The notes under the pieces: model-generated
Databases searched by the model: none
What the model was told of the DNA's origin: nothing
The model's input: only the letters and a program-made list of their open reading frames with translations
Program-made: the position numbers and the translations under genes
Assembly (NCBI GenBank): GCA_965240325.2
Contig: OZ251225.1
Coordinates: forward strand, 2,046,001 to 2,110,000
Direction of reading: 5' to 3'
Length of the DNA stretch: 64,000 nucleotides
Source of the DNA: Rebecca billardiae RCC1528
Lineage: Eukaryota > Haptophyta
Part shown: positions 19,790-29,429 of the stretch, one piece after another
Layout of the letters: every line of letters starts with the position of its first letter
Numbering within the stretch: the stretch's first letter is position 1

Positions 19790-21285
19790 TGATGTTTATT
19801 CCGCCTTACCAGTTCCCCGGTCACGCAGGGGCTTATGACAGTGTCCCTGCGGACGTCGTCAGCAGCGCCGTCCGTGCGGACGAGCGGGCGGTGCGGGAGT
19901 CGTCCCACACAGGTGCAAAAGCGCTCGGCCCCTAATCCTATAGTAAGGTTCGGGGGAGCTCCCGGACTGCAGTCTGAAAACGGACGTGACAACTTTTGTT
20001 GGCCGCTGTGGCCGCATGGCGGCCGGCCGCCCGCCGCCCACCGCCAACAAAAGTGCGTGCGCGGGCGTGGTGGACACGCACGTGTCGATGGTGTAGGCCT
20101 GGCAGGTCGGCATGTGCCATGGTCGATCCCCAGGTGAGTTTAAGCCCCCATCCCCGGCGCCTGAGGCACCACACAGGCTGGCGATGACAGACGTCGTGCT
20201 CAACACGGTGGCTGTGCACGCCGCCGGTACGGCGGGGTGGTGCACATGAAGAGAGAGCCTAGAAAGGGGTGCCCTGCGTTCCCACAGACCTAGTCTCCAC
20301 TGCCGTCGCCCGGCGCGCGGGTCGGGTGTCCCAGTACGCTTGGAAGCGTCCCAAATGTCCCTTCTTCCACTATACCACGAGACACTTGCTTTTCAAACGA
20401 AATGTACGCAACTGCGCGTTTTGTATCGGGCAGGTGGCAATGGTCCAGAGCTATGGCGCGCGCTGAAGTCCAGGGCGCAAATGGCCGTCAAGGCGCCGGT
20501 TGAGGTGTCGGGGTGACCACGCAGGACACACCAGACCTAACGGCCTCTCTCTCTGGAGACTTCCCGGCTGAACGCCTCGCTGAGGGTACACGCCCACGGC
20601 CTGTGTGTCGTATGGTGAGCATTCGTTGCCATCCGCCAACAAAGAGCGCTTCATAGGCCGCCCATTCTTATGACACGCGCGCCGGGCGACGGCAGTGGAG
20701 ACTAGGTCTGTGGGAACGCAGGGCACCCCTTTCTAGGCTCTCTCTTCATGCGCACCACCCCGCCGTACCGGGGCGTGCACAGCCACCCGTGCTGAGCACG
20801 ACATCTGTCATCGCCAGCCTGTGTGGTGCCTCAGGCGCCGGGGATGGGGGCTTAAACGCGCCCGGGGATCGACCATGGCACATGCCGACCTGCCAGGCCT
20901 ACACCATCGACACGTGCGTGTCCACCACGCCCGCGCACGCACTTTTGTTGGCGGTGGGCGGCGGGCGGCCGGCCGCCATGCGGCCACAGCGTGCCAACAA
21001 AAGTTGACGGGGCAGCTCCCGGACTTGGCCCCCGAACCTTACTATTGCTTTCGCCGCTGTCCGCAGGCGAACGCAAGCCGCCGGGTACGTATGTCCGTTT
21101 TCCCCCGGCGCTATTGGTCTAACGACCTATCAGTTTACTGGTGCCGTCGTTTGCTTTTGCACCTGTGTGGGACGACTCCCGCACCGCCCGCTCGTCCGCA
21201 CGGACGGCGCTGCTGACGACGTCCGCAGGGACACTGTCATAAGCCCCTGCGTGACCGGGGAACTGGTAAGGCGGAATAAACATCA
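19790..21285. repeat. Inverted pair of long LTR-like units upstream of Copia copy A
   Basis: The left arm 19790-20325 and right arm about 20672-21285 are inverted copies around a spacer of about 345 bp. Both arms end with the same 120 bp as the Copia LTR (TGATGTTTATTCCGCCTTAC at 19790, its complement ending at 21285), then diverge from the 291-bp LTR of copy B into a longer U3-like part. The arms share cccacagacctagtctccac and cgacacgtgcgtgtccacca. The right arm has an extra segment of about 100 bp (21045-21150). The right arm is positioned as the 5' LTR of Copia copy A; the left arm would be the end of a minus-strand element. Confidence 0.7.
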
Positions 21286-23651
21286 TGAGCTCAAGCGTGT
21301 GAACCCACGTACCGCCGGGCATGGCCCATCCAGCCGGTCGCAGCGCCGCGGGTGTCGCGACGAACGCGCGGGCAATGATGCTCGCGTGCAGCGCGCTCTG
21401 CATCGAGCAGCCGAGTGAAAGCGCGCAGACGAACCAGATGCCCACGCACGGCGTGGTGTACGAGTTCGGTGACTACCAGAAGGACATCCGTTACGCAACC
21501 TCGAATGTCCTCCGCCTGCAGGGCGGCTGCGCGCGCGGTACAAACCGCGCGAGCATTGACGTGTCCGCGTGTGGCACTTGCGGTGACGACACCGCGGCGG
21601 GGGCCTGGGTGGTCCTCGTGATCGACAACGTCGAGCACGAGCTCGATGATGATGGGAATGGAGACGATCCATACCCTTCACGGCATCCGCTGAGGCCGAT
21701 GCTGCGAGCGCCCCGACCATCCTCACGAGAGGACAGCCGGACTGGGCGCGAGGTGCTGCTCGACGACGGGCAGCAGCAGGTGATACACTCAAAGGACGTG
21801 TACATCATTGATGAGCGGTCGCTGGTCGAGGGGAGGCACACTCCATTCGCGGCCAGCGATGACAGTGCCAAGCCCGAGACTGAGCTGGGAGACGCCGCTG
21901 ACGGCGAGCTCACCGGCGAGGGCGACGAGCATTTTGAGATTGAGGACGGCGCGGCCGATGACGGCGGCGCTGCTGCTCATGACGACGGTGGCGCGGCGAG
22001 CGAAGCTGCGCGATCGAGCGCCGACGGCGATGCCGCCGGAGGCGATGACGACGCACGAGCTGGTGAGTCCGCGGCGCCCGAGCTGCCGCGCGACTACGAC
22101 CCGATGCGACGAGACCGAGCGACGCGGAGCAGACCCGCCGCGCAGACAGTGCAGGCTGTGACCGAGGCAGCGTTCCAGGCCGCGGGCGAGGAACCTACCG
22201 AGGAGAACAGCTTCGAGGCATTCGCTGCGACGACGATCGCGCGGATGAATGGTGTGCCGATCACCATCCCCACGACGTGGGACGAGGCGATGAAGTCGCC
22301 CGAGGCCAAGCTTTGGATGCAGGCCTGCCACGACCACCTCGACGCGCACGGCGTGAGACACACGTTCTTCGAGGTGATTGTGCCGGACAACACGAGGACG
22401 ATTCCTGTCAAGTGGGTGTTCGACGTGAAGACGCTTCCCGATGGCGAAGTGATCAAGTTCAAGGCGCGGCTGGTAACCCAGGGGTTCCGCCAGCGCGAGG
22501 GCATCGACTTCAATGAGGTGTTCGCCCCGACGATACGACCAGAACAGCTGCGGCTGATGCTCGCGGTCGCGCTCAAGGCCAAAGGCGTTTCGATGACGGA
22601 CGCGGCGAGCGCCAAGATCGTGGAGATGCGACCCGCCGACGTGCGGCACGCATACCTGAACAGCGACCTGCCGGAGGGCGAGGAGGTGATGACACCGCTC
22701 CCGCCTGGCTACACCGCGAAGAGCTCGACGCCGCTCGGCTCGAAGGTGGTCGCGAAGTTTGTGAAGGCGCTCCCTGGCATGCGCCAGGCTGGGCGCGTGT
22801 GGTACCTACACTTGCGTAAGTGTTTGCTCGAACATGGGTTCGAGCCGTGCCCGAGCGCGCCGTGCATCTACTCGAAGGCAGTCGATGGCGGCTACGTGTT
22901 CGTCGGTCACTTTGTCGACGATCTGCTGATGATGAACATCTCGAAGGACAAGAACGCTTTGGACGCGCTGATGACGGCGTTGCTGACGCACTACGAGATG
23001 CAGGGCGCGGACTGCCTGAGCAAGTTCCTTGGCGCCGAATTTGAGACCACGGTGGACGGACTGTTTACCCACCTGAACCAGTACATCGGTGATGTGTGCG
23101 AGCGCTTCCACCTGAGTGGAGAGCGCCACCCACCGACCCCCGAGTGCAGCGAGACGCGCGAGATCCCCCGCCCGCTGCAAGCCCTCCTGCTGCGCGCTGA
23201 CCGCCAGCACTACCAGGAGATGACCGGTGCCCTCATGTACTGCATGACGACGTGTCGCCCCGACATCGCACACGCCGTGAACATGCTGGCACGCCGGATG
23301 TCCAATCCCCGGCTCTACGACTTGACCGCTGCGAAGCGCACGCTCCGATACTTGCTCGGCACGCGTCAGCGCGGCATCCTCTTCCGGCACGCGACGCACG
23401 CACAACACCCTGATTTGGTGGCGTACGCGGACTCGGACTGGGCGAACGATCGTGAAGATCGACGTTCTACGACGGGATACCTTGTTATGTACAACGGGGT
23501 CCCGATCTCGTGGCACAGCGGACTGCAGAGCGTGGTCGCGTTGTCTACGTGCGAGGCGGAGTACATCGCGCTGAGCGAGTGCTGCCGCGAGGTGATCTAC
23601 CTGCGCGACCTGGTCACGTTTTTGAACGAGCCGGTCGTGGAGCCCACGACG
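21286..23651 (+). mobile_element. Copia-type LTR element copy A, RT-RNase H only, 3'-truncated
   Basis: The internal region begins right after the LTR end at 21285 and is near-identical to copy B. It breaks off at 23651 within the RNase H domain (after VVEPTT), so the last RNase H part, the polypurine tract and the 3' LTR are missing. The breakpoint is followed by unrelated sequence containing tgtccgagtggttaagg and then a CA/TA microsatellite. No Gag, protease or integrase is encoded ahead of the RT. Confidence 0.85.
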
Positions 23652-23705
23652 CGTCGTGGGAGCTTTTGCGTGTCCGAGTGGTTAAGGACTCGGCGCAAAG
23701 CTTAA
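21321..23705 (+). CDS. Copia reverse transcriptase-RNase H polyprotein (truncated C-terminus)
   Basis: 794 residues. The N-terminal 250 are acidic and unlike integrase or protease (no HHCC, no DD35E, no DSG). The RVT_2-type reverse transcriptase starts near TIPTTWDEAMKSPEAKLWMQ and includes VKWVFDVKTLPDGEVIKFKA, RQREGIDFNEVFAPT and the catalytic HFVDDLLMMN (about 22909-22938). RNase H follows with VAYADSDWANDREDRRSTTG and ALSTCEAEYIAL. The last 18 residues after VVEPTT are out-of-element sequence, so the C-terminal RNase H segment with its final acidic residue is lost. The reading frame up to that point is intact, unlike copy B. The product would make cDNA from element RNA only if Gag and integrase were supplied elsewhere. 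Confidence 0.88.
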   Translation: MAHPAGRSAAGVATNARAMMLACSALCIEQPSESAQTNQMPTHGVVYEFGDYQKDIRYATSNVLRLQGGCARGTNRASIDVSACGTCGDDTAAGAWVVLVIDNVEHELDDDGNGDDPYPSRHPLRPMLRAPRPSSREDSRTGREVLLDDGQQQVIHSKDVYIIDERSLVEGRHTPFAASDDSAKPETELGDAADGELTGEGDEHFEIEDGAADDGGAAAHDDGGAASEAARSSADGDAAGGDDDARAGESAAPELPRDYDPMRRDRATRSRPAAQTVQAVTEAAFQAAGEEPTEENSFEAFAATTIARMNGVPITIPTTWDEAMKSPEAKLWMQACHDHLDAHGVRHTFFEVIVPDNTRTIPVKWVFDVKTLPDGEVIKFKARLVTQGFRQREGIDFNEVFAPTIRPEQLRLMLAVALKAKGVSMTDAASAKIVEMRPADVRHAYLNSDLPEGEEVMTPLPPGYTAKSSTPLGSKVVAKFVKALPGMRQAGRVWYLHLRKCLLEHGFEPCPSAPCIYSKAVDGGYVFVGHFVDDLLMMNISKDKNALDALMTALLTHYEMQGADCLSKFLGAEFETTVDGLFTHLNQYIGDVCERFHLSGERHPPTPECSETREIPRPLQALLLRADRQHYQEMTGALMYCMTTCRPDIAHAVNMLARRMSNPRLYDLTAAKRTLRYLLGTRQRGILFRHATHAQHPDLVAYADSDWANDREDRRSTTGYLVMYNGVPISWHSGLQSVVALSTCEAEYIALSECCREVIYLRDLVTFLNEPVVEPTTRRGSFCVSEWLRTRRKA

Positions 23706-23715
23706 CAGTACATGT

Positions 23716-23723
23716 ATATATAT

Positions 23724-23758
<35 letters not shown>

Positions 23759-23759
23759 A
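23716..23759. repeat. CA/TA microsatellite
   Basis: Alternating (ta)n, (ca)n and (ta)n tract immediately beyond the truncation point of Copia copy A. Confidence 0.9.
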
Positions 23760-23789
23760 CGTCAAAAACCCCGTTAACTAGTAATACTC

Positions 23790-24065
23790 TAGACAAGGCC
23801 GGCTTACAAAATACCACTGGGGCGAAAGCGCCAGTGAGGAGCCCCGTCGGATGCGAGGCTCCTGAGACGGACAGCATCCGGGAGCTCGCGTATGAAAAAA
23901 AGACCGGAATGCCTTGAAAGAATACGAGATGGCTCGACAGATTATCCGCTTTCCCGGAAATTATCAAACTTCCACCACAGTGTTTTCCACTGACCGGACA
24001 CTGTCCGTCTCAGGAGCCTCGCATCCGACGGCTTGGGGAGCAAACCCTCAGGATCGGGCGATGGC
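23790..24065. repeat. Dispersed repeat R4, interrupted by a MITE
   Basis: ggcttacaaaataccactgg (23799) and gcttggggagcaaaccctca (24031) flank the MITE. The uninterrupted, inverted relative lies at 25650-25735 (ggtttgctccccaagccg and ccagtggtatttgtaagccc). Confidence 0.75.
23844..24031. mobile_element. 188-bp MITE with 31-bp perfect terminal inverted repeats
   Basis: The left end CCGTCGGATGCGAGGCTCCT continues GAGACGGACAG (23844-23874), and the right end 24001-24031 is its exact complement. It carries no gene. The related sequence at 25650-25735 lacks the insert and shows a single CCGTCGG at the matching point, so the first and last seven bases may be a target duplication (CCGTCGG / CCGACGG) instead of element sequence. 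Confidence 0.85.
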
Positions 24066-24792
24066 GACCAATCTGACCCGCACCACGCGCGCTGCGCAGG
24101 CTGATGCGCGGCCCTCGCGGCGCGCACGCCCGCGCGCGCTGGGCGGATGGCACCGGGAGACATGGAGGATCATCCCCGTCCCTTCTCGCCTCGCACTCTC
24201 GCCTCTCTCCGCCGCGCAGGACCTGTTGCATTCCGCCCGGCCCGGCCCGGGCGGCGGCCACGCGCTCTTGAGGCTGCGCGCGTGGCCCATCCAGGGCGAG
24301 TTTCGAGGCGCTCTCGAGCTTGGCACGTCGGGGCATATACATGGGCAACTGCTGCAAGCGCGCTCGCCCGTGCGCGCGGCGAGTCGCCGGCGCTGGGCGA
24401 TCTACTGAGGGTCGTGCAGTGTCGCAACTCAGCCGTCGACAGCTGCCATCCGCGTAGGGTTGCGTGCGCGCCCACTTACGGTCACGTCGGCGCGTCGAGG
24501 TGGGCAGATTACGGGCTATAGATGCTGCTACGATCATAGTAGGCGGCGTCGATCGCGAGCGTGCGTGCGGTAGCCTGAGCTGAGGCGCCGGTCGGTGCGC
24601 CGCGGCCGCCGGCGGCGCCGGGCACGACGACCTGAGTCAGAGGCGGCCGCAGACCGGGCGAGCGTGGTCGTGCGTTCGCTCAGGAGCTGATGGCGGCAGT
24701 CGTCGACGGCGACGGGGCGGGCGCTTGTGCGCGAGGCTCGTCGTGGCCTGCAGCTTCGGCGAGCGTGCACTTCGTGCCGACGTGCGTGAGGA
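24066..24792. other. Intergenic, no supported gene
   Basis: GC-rich. Several overlapping frames on both strands lack domains and have the Arg/Ala/Pro bias expected from composition. Confidence 0.4.
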
Positions 24793-25503
24793 TCAAAGCC
24801 TTGCTACAGGTTCGGGCGACATGCGTGCCCCACCGACGCGCCGCCGCCGCCGGCCGAAGCGAGGCGGCGGCTGCGCGCGCCTGCGCGCGCTGCTCGAGCT
24901 CATGCGCCTTGGCCGGGAAGCTCGCGCCCATGCCTTACAAGGCTGCGGCGATCGCGGCGAGCTCCGGGGGCGCTCGGCGCGCAGCGCGGGCGCAGCTTGG
25001 CCGACCATCTTGCCATGCGCGAGCAGGTGCTGCACGACGGTGAGCACGGCGTCGGCGGTCATCCATGGCACCTGCGACAGATGCTGGCGACCGGACATAT
25101 GCCTCGCCGCACGCTGAGCCTCGGCCAGCTGCCAGCGGTGCGTCTGGGTATTGAGCAGCAGGTAGTGAGTCGGCGCCGTCAGTTCAGCGGCGCCGAGGCG
25201 CACGCCTTGCAGGAGCCGGCCGTCCACAAAGCACACGCGGCTGGTGAAGTTGTGCGGGAGCCACTGCGGCGCGAAGATGGCAAAGAGTAGGCGGCCAGGC
25301 GCCTGCGCATGCCACGCGCTCGGCAGTGCGGCCTCGTTGTCCGCCGTGAGCGCGAGCGCGTACACGTCGAGGCCGCCGGCCGAGCCGATGACGACGAGCT
25401 CAGCGTCCCACTGTCCAGGGTCGCCGTCTTCGATGAGGAGGTCGATCTGGGGCAGAGATGGCAGCGCGGCGCTCGCCTGACCCTCGTCAGACTGCGCGCT
25501 CAT
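24793..25503 (-). CDS. Hypothetical protein, 236 residues
   Basis: The frame is open much further upstream, but ATG 25503 (MSAQSDEG) marks where the sequence stops being low-complexity. Residues 15-160 look like a globular protein: LPQIDLLIEDGDPGQWDAEL, VVIGSAGGLDVYALALTADN, RLLFAIFAPQWLPHNF, APTHYLLLNTQTHRWQLAEA and VPWMTADAVLTVVQHLLAHG. The C-terminal 65 residues are Arg/Pro/Ser-rich. No family recognised and no signal or TM segment. The mixed hydrophobic pattern and amino-acid diversity argue for a real gene. It sits between mobile-element remnants, so it could belong to one. Confidence 0.5.
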   Translation of the reverse strand: MSAQSDEGQASAALPSLPQIDLLIEDGDPGQWDAELVVIGSAGGLDVYALALTADNEAALPSAWHAQAPGRLLFAIFAPQWLPHNFTSRVCFVDGRLLQGVRLGAAELTAPTHYLLLNTQTHRWQLAEAQRAARHMSGRQHLSQVPWMTADAVLTVVQHLLAHGKMVGQAAPALRAERPRSSPRSPQPCKAWARASRPRRMSSSSARRRAQPPPRFGRRRRRVGGARMSPEPVARL

Positions 25504-25649
25504 CCGCGCGGCAGTTTCGAGCAGCGTACCTCCCGCCGTCAGCGCCGCAGGGCAGCGGCGGCCACAACCTCGCGAGGGCCGAGGTCCAACGGACTGGCAG
25601 AGGCGGGCAGGGGTGCGCCGCGACGGGGGGGGGGGGGGGTCACGGCGCA

Positions 25650-25735
25650 CCTCCCTCGCCCGATTCCCGAGGGTTTGCTCCCCAAGCCGACGGCTGTGTT
25701 TCGCCCCCAGTGGTATTTGTAAGCCCCTTGCTCTA
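25650..25735 (-). repeat. Dispersed repeat R4, uninterrupted copy
   Basis: Inverted relative of 23790-24065 without the MITE; preceded by a run of 14 G at 25626-25639. Confidence 0.75.
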
Positions 25736-25805
25736 GACGCGCTGTGTTCAGACCCGAGCCCCACAGGGACAAGGCCGCCAGGCCCCCGCAGTTTCTCGCT
25801 TGACC

Positions 25806-25901
25806 TGAGCTGTGTGCGCCTCTTATTCTTATAATAATATGATCGGCTACGCCGATCTTCGGGTAGTGAACAACGAAGTTGAGGGCGCACGGCCCTAGCA
25901 G
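25806..25901 (+). repeat. Dispersed repeats R1 (partial) and R3, adjacent
   Basis: ctgagctgtgtgcgcctctt and attctta match R1; gatcggctacgccgatcttc and the rest to 25901 match R3. The junction suggests R1 and R3 are parts of one larger element family. Confidence 0.75.
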
Positions 25902-26104
25902 CCGGCTTGTGACGACACGGTCGGACGGTCGGACGGTGCATGCGCCGTGCAGCCGAGTCACACTGGCGAGTCAGCCGACTGCCAAGTGCTCGGCTCAGTG
26001 TGAACGGCGACGCAGCTGAGGCAGAGCGGCGCGCAATAAGATCCGACAGCCGGGCGGCGGCGCCGGGGGTGCACGCGAGCTCGCACGCGCGTTGTGTGCG
26101 CAGC

Positions 26105-26720
26105 CGCGCTGCGCGCAGAGCAGCCACAGCGCCGCGCCCGACCACTTCGCGAGAAGGCAGAAGCCGCTCGGCGCCGCGCGCGGCGGCCGAGCAGCGGCGC
26201 CTCCGCGGCGCGCGCCGCGCCGCCGCCGCCCGCCTCAGCCAGGACCACGGCGCGCGAGCGGCTTGCGGCTTGCGGCGGCGGCGGGCTGCGGCGGCTCGGC
26301 GAGCGCGCACAGCGCTCCCTCGAGCGAGTCCATAGCCGCGCGAGCGCGCCCGCACGGCCGAGCGCCGCGGGTCGCGCGCCGCGCGCCATCGCCCACACGG
26401 CCGCGGCCGCGTGCGCCACCGTCCGCCACGAGGGCGCGGTGCAGTGGTGCGAGCCACAGCGCCGCGCCCGACCACTGCGCGAGAAGCCGCTGCGCCGCGC
26501 GCGGCGGCAGCAGCGGCGCCTCCGCAGCGCGCCACGCCGCCGCCGCCGGCGCGCCTCGCCGCGGCCGCGGCGCGCGAGCGGCCTGCGGCTTGCGGCGGCG
26601 GCGGGCAGCGGCGGCTCGGCGAGCGCGCACAGCGCTCCCTCGAGCGAGTCCATAGCCGCGCGAGCGCGCCCGCACGGCCGAGCGCCGCCGCGTACGTCGG
26701 GTCACGCGCCGCGCGCCATC
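26105..26720. repeat. Tandem duplication of about 340 bp
   Basis: Two units share agccacagcgccgcgcccga at their start (26108 and 26453) and cgctccctcgagcgagtcca near their end (26313 and 26633). The duplicated stretch codes for nothing recognisable. A flanking minus-strand frame at 26910-26760 (TLRAYEVAQLLLEVIAHCAL) looks protein-like and may be the start of a decayed helical-repeat or F-box gene. Confidence 0.7.
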
Positions 26721-26929
26721 GCCCACGGCGGCCCGGCGGACGCCGTCACTCACGCCGGGCGCCGCCGTCCGCCACGAGGGCGCGGTGCGGTGGCGCACGC
26801 GGCGGGCTCGGCGGGGTCGAGCGCGCAGTGCGCAATCACCTCGAGCAGCAGCTGCGCCACCTCGTACGCGCGCAGCGTCGGCGCGTCGGCGTGCGGCGCG
26901 TGGTGAAGTGACGGTTCACGACTCGCAAC

Positions 26930-27350
26930 TCGCGCTTATTATTATGGTTTCAGGCTGCTCACAATAATCACATCACGCGGGTGATCACTAATCACCTTTA
27001 CAATTTACAGGTGATTAACAAGCCAGTTGGAGACCACGCTGATTGGCTTTGTGAATCGGATCTCGATATCAAGAAGCCAGGCTTCTTGATTCTGTTCACC
27101 GATGAATTGTCTTATGACTACTCATGCTGAATATGGGCATGAGAATCTTGGGTTAAAACCGCAAAATTTGGATTTCCCCTTTCAAGCTGTCCAGGACACA
27201 CTCGTTTTCAGAGAGCTGTTAATCCTCGCAGATATAGAGGTACGTCGAATGCCACCCACATTAGGCCAAGAAGGCCAGGGCGCGCGGGAACGTCGATTCA
27301 AGCTACCCGCGCAATACCATATCGCGTCGCTTTGATGAATCTGAGGAGTG
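26930..27350. other. AT-rich segment, no supported gene
   Basis: Markedly lower GC than the surrounding DNA. Contains small inverted motifs (ggtgattagtgatcacc region at 26979-26996; aagaagccaggcttctt at 27070-27086). Ends at the target site of the next LTR element. Confidence 0.5.
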
Positions 27351-27355
27351 AACAG

Positions 27356-27638
27356 TGTTAGACTGAAGAAGAAGCGTGGGTGCTCCCTACCGCGCGTGTG
27401 GGCGATAGGTCCACCGGAAGCGACCAGGCGGGGCTAGGACCGCCCCGAAGGGGCGAGGCGGACGGTGTCACATGACGGATGAACTGGGTCGGGCAGCCCC
27501 AAACCCAGGGTTTGGGGCTCCGGACTGGCCGTGAGATAGTGTCGCCTCGTGCCTCCGCCGGTACGTACGGGTAGATGTGGAAACTTACCCGCGACTCCTG
27601 TGGAACGGTGTCACCGAGGACTGGTGCCCAGTCTGACA
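27356..27638 (-). repeat. LTR of element C, outer 3' copy
   Basis: 283 bp; its TG/CA ends carry short inverted repeats (TGTTAGACTG / CAGTCTGACA). Preceded by the duplication aacag. Confidence 0.9.
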
Positions 27639-27804
27639 CTCCTCCTCACCGACCACAGCGAGGTGCGGTGCCTGAGTGCGCGTGCGCGTGTGCGTAAGTG
27701 AGTGAGTGGGCGCGTAAGGCGAGCGTGCGTGTGCGTGCCCGACTGTCTAGCTGCCAAGCTGTCCGGAAGCTGCGAATCGCAGCAGCGATCGAGGGACGTC
27801 TGGA

Positions 27805-28085
27805 TTAGACTGAAGAAGAAGCGTGGGTGCTCCCTACCGCGCGTGTGGGCGATAGGTCCACCGGAAGCGACCAGGCGGGGCTAGGACCGCCCCGAAGGGG
27901 CGGGGCGGACGGTGTCACATGACGGATAAAGGGTCGGGCAGCCCCAAACCCAGGGTTTGGGGCTCCGCGGACTGGCCGTGAGATAGTGTCGCCTCGTGCC
28001 TCCGCCGGTACGTACGGGTAGACGTGGAAACTTACCCGCGACTCCTGTGGAACGGTGTCACCGAGGACTGGTGCCCAGTCTGACA
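27805..28085 (-). repeat. LTR of element C, internal duplicate
   Basis: 281 bp; lacks the terminal TG found in the other copies (joins tctgga directly to ttagactg). Differs at a few sites, e.g. ggataaagggtcgg in place of ggatgaactgggtcgg. Confidence 0.88.
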
Positions 28086-28996
28086 CTCCTCCTCACCGAC
28101 CACAGCGAGGTGCGGTGCCTGAGTGCGCGTGCGCGTGTGCGTAAGTGAGTGAGTGGGCGAGTAAGGCGAGCGTGCGTGTGCGTGCCCGACTGTCTAGCTG
28201 CCAAGCTGTCCGGAAGCTGCGAATCGCAGCAGCGATCGAGGGGCGTCTGGAGTTGCTCGCGAATCCGTCCGAGCAGTCGTACTCCAGTGAATGGACGCCT
28301 GCCGAGCTGGCTGACCAGGCTCGGGCTCGGCTTGGGCGTCGACGGGGGCGTGGTGCCCCAGGCAGTTGATCGAGTGATCGTGTGGTCGTGCCAGCTGCTG
28401 TGGACTTACCGAGATCCACCTGCCTGCTCCTCCTCGATGGGTCGCGTCGACGGCGACGGTGCACCACCGCGTGTGGGCTGGTGCAATGGGACATGGACTG
28501 GTCTCACGCGTAGAACCTTGTGTCGGCTTCGGCCGCAGTGACGACTGACGCTGCCTCGCGACCGTGTCACGAAGAAGCTGCACATAGCGAGCGCGGAGAT
28601 GATCGAGCGGCGCGCGGTGTCGATCGACGTGATCGTATCCGCCGTCGCCTAGTGAACGCGTAGATCGCGCCTCATCTCCTCCTTGCAAGCTGCTCGGCCA
28701 TCTTGGCGGTCGAGGGCTGCATTCATGAAGTCAATCGACTTGGTGTCGAGACTCCTCCTGCATCTGAGCAGGGCGTGCGACTCGGCGCACGATGACGACG
28801 CGAATGTCGCCGGAATGAGGTACGTCAGCACCTCCTCCTTGAAGGCTGCCGCGGTTGGGCTAGCCTGCCTTGGACCATCCGACTCGGATGTGAATCGTCT
28901 CGCGAGCTCGCAACGCGCGATGCGCGCGAGCGCGTTCCTTGCGCCAGCGAGGTCGGATCCGGTAACGAGCGCGTCTCGTTGCTGACTCCGATACCA

Positions 28997-29279
28997 TGTT
29001 AGACTGAAGAAGAAGCGTGGGTGCTCCCTACCGCGCGTGTGGGCGATAGGTCCACCGGAAGCGACCAGGCGGGGCTAGGACCGCCCCGAAGGGGCGAGGC
29101 GGACGGTGTCACATGACGGATGAACTGGGTCGGGCAGCCCCAAACCCAGGGTTTGGGGCTCCGGACTGGCCGTGAGATAGTGTCGCCTCGTGCCTCCGCC
29201 GGTACGTACGGGTAGATGTGGAAACTTACCCGCGACTCCTGTGGAACGGTGTCACCGAGGACTGGTGCCCAGTCTGACA
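28997..29279 (-). repeat. LTR of element C, 5' copy
   Basis: 283 bp, matches the outer 3' copy by eye. The adjacent 28986-28996 is the tRNA-iMet primer binding site on the minus strand. Confidence 0.92.
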
Positions 29280-29429
29280 AACAGCTATCCAGAGAATTAG
29301 TTCGATATCTCACCTTTTTTATGGTCAGTTCAACACACGAACCTTGACTATCAGAATGGTAGCTAGATGACTTCGTCCTATTTGATTCCGATTTCTTCTA
29401 TTACTTACTATCCAAGGATTAAGGAGCAG

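Larger units (their letters stand above)
27356..29279 (-). mobile_element. Non-autonomous LTR element C with iMet primer site and a duplicated 3' end
   Basis: Outer LTRs 27356-27638 and 28997-29279 (283 bp each, TGTTAGACTG...CAGTCTGACA on the plus strand) are flanked by a 5-bp duplication aacag (27351-27355, 29280-29284). Read on the minus strand, the 5' LTR is 28997-29279, followed at once by TGGTATCGGAG (28996-28986), a classic initiator-Met tRNA primer site. A polypurine tract GGTGAGGAGGAG precedes both downstream LTR copies. A middle LTR copy (27805-28085), short of two bases, and 165 bp of internal sequence are duplicated in tandem (27356-27804 versus 27805-28250). The internal region codes for no recognisable Gag or Pol; a short minus-strand frame (28831-28649) has no known domain. 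Confidence 0.9.

Noticed and set aside
23666-23720. Complete tRNA gene at the end of Copia copy A
   Set aside because: Only a D-arm-like stretch is present; no anticodon arm, T-arm or acceptor stem can be paired.
26094-26911. Long frames on both strands at 26.1-26.9 kb
   Set aside because: Generated by a GC-rich tandem duplication; no frame is favoured, apart from a short protein-like piece noted in the feature list.
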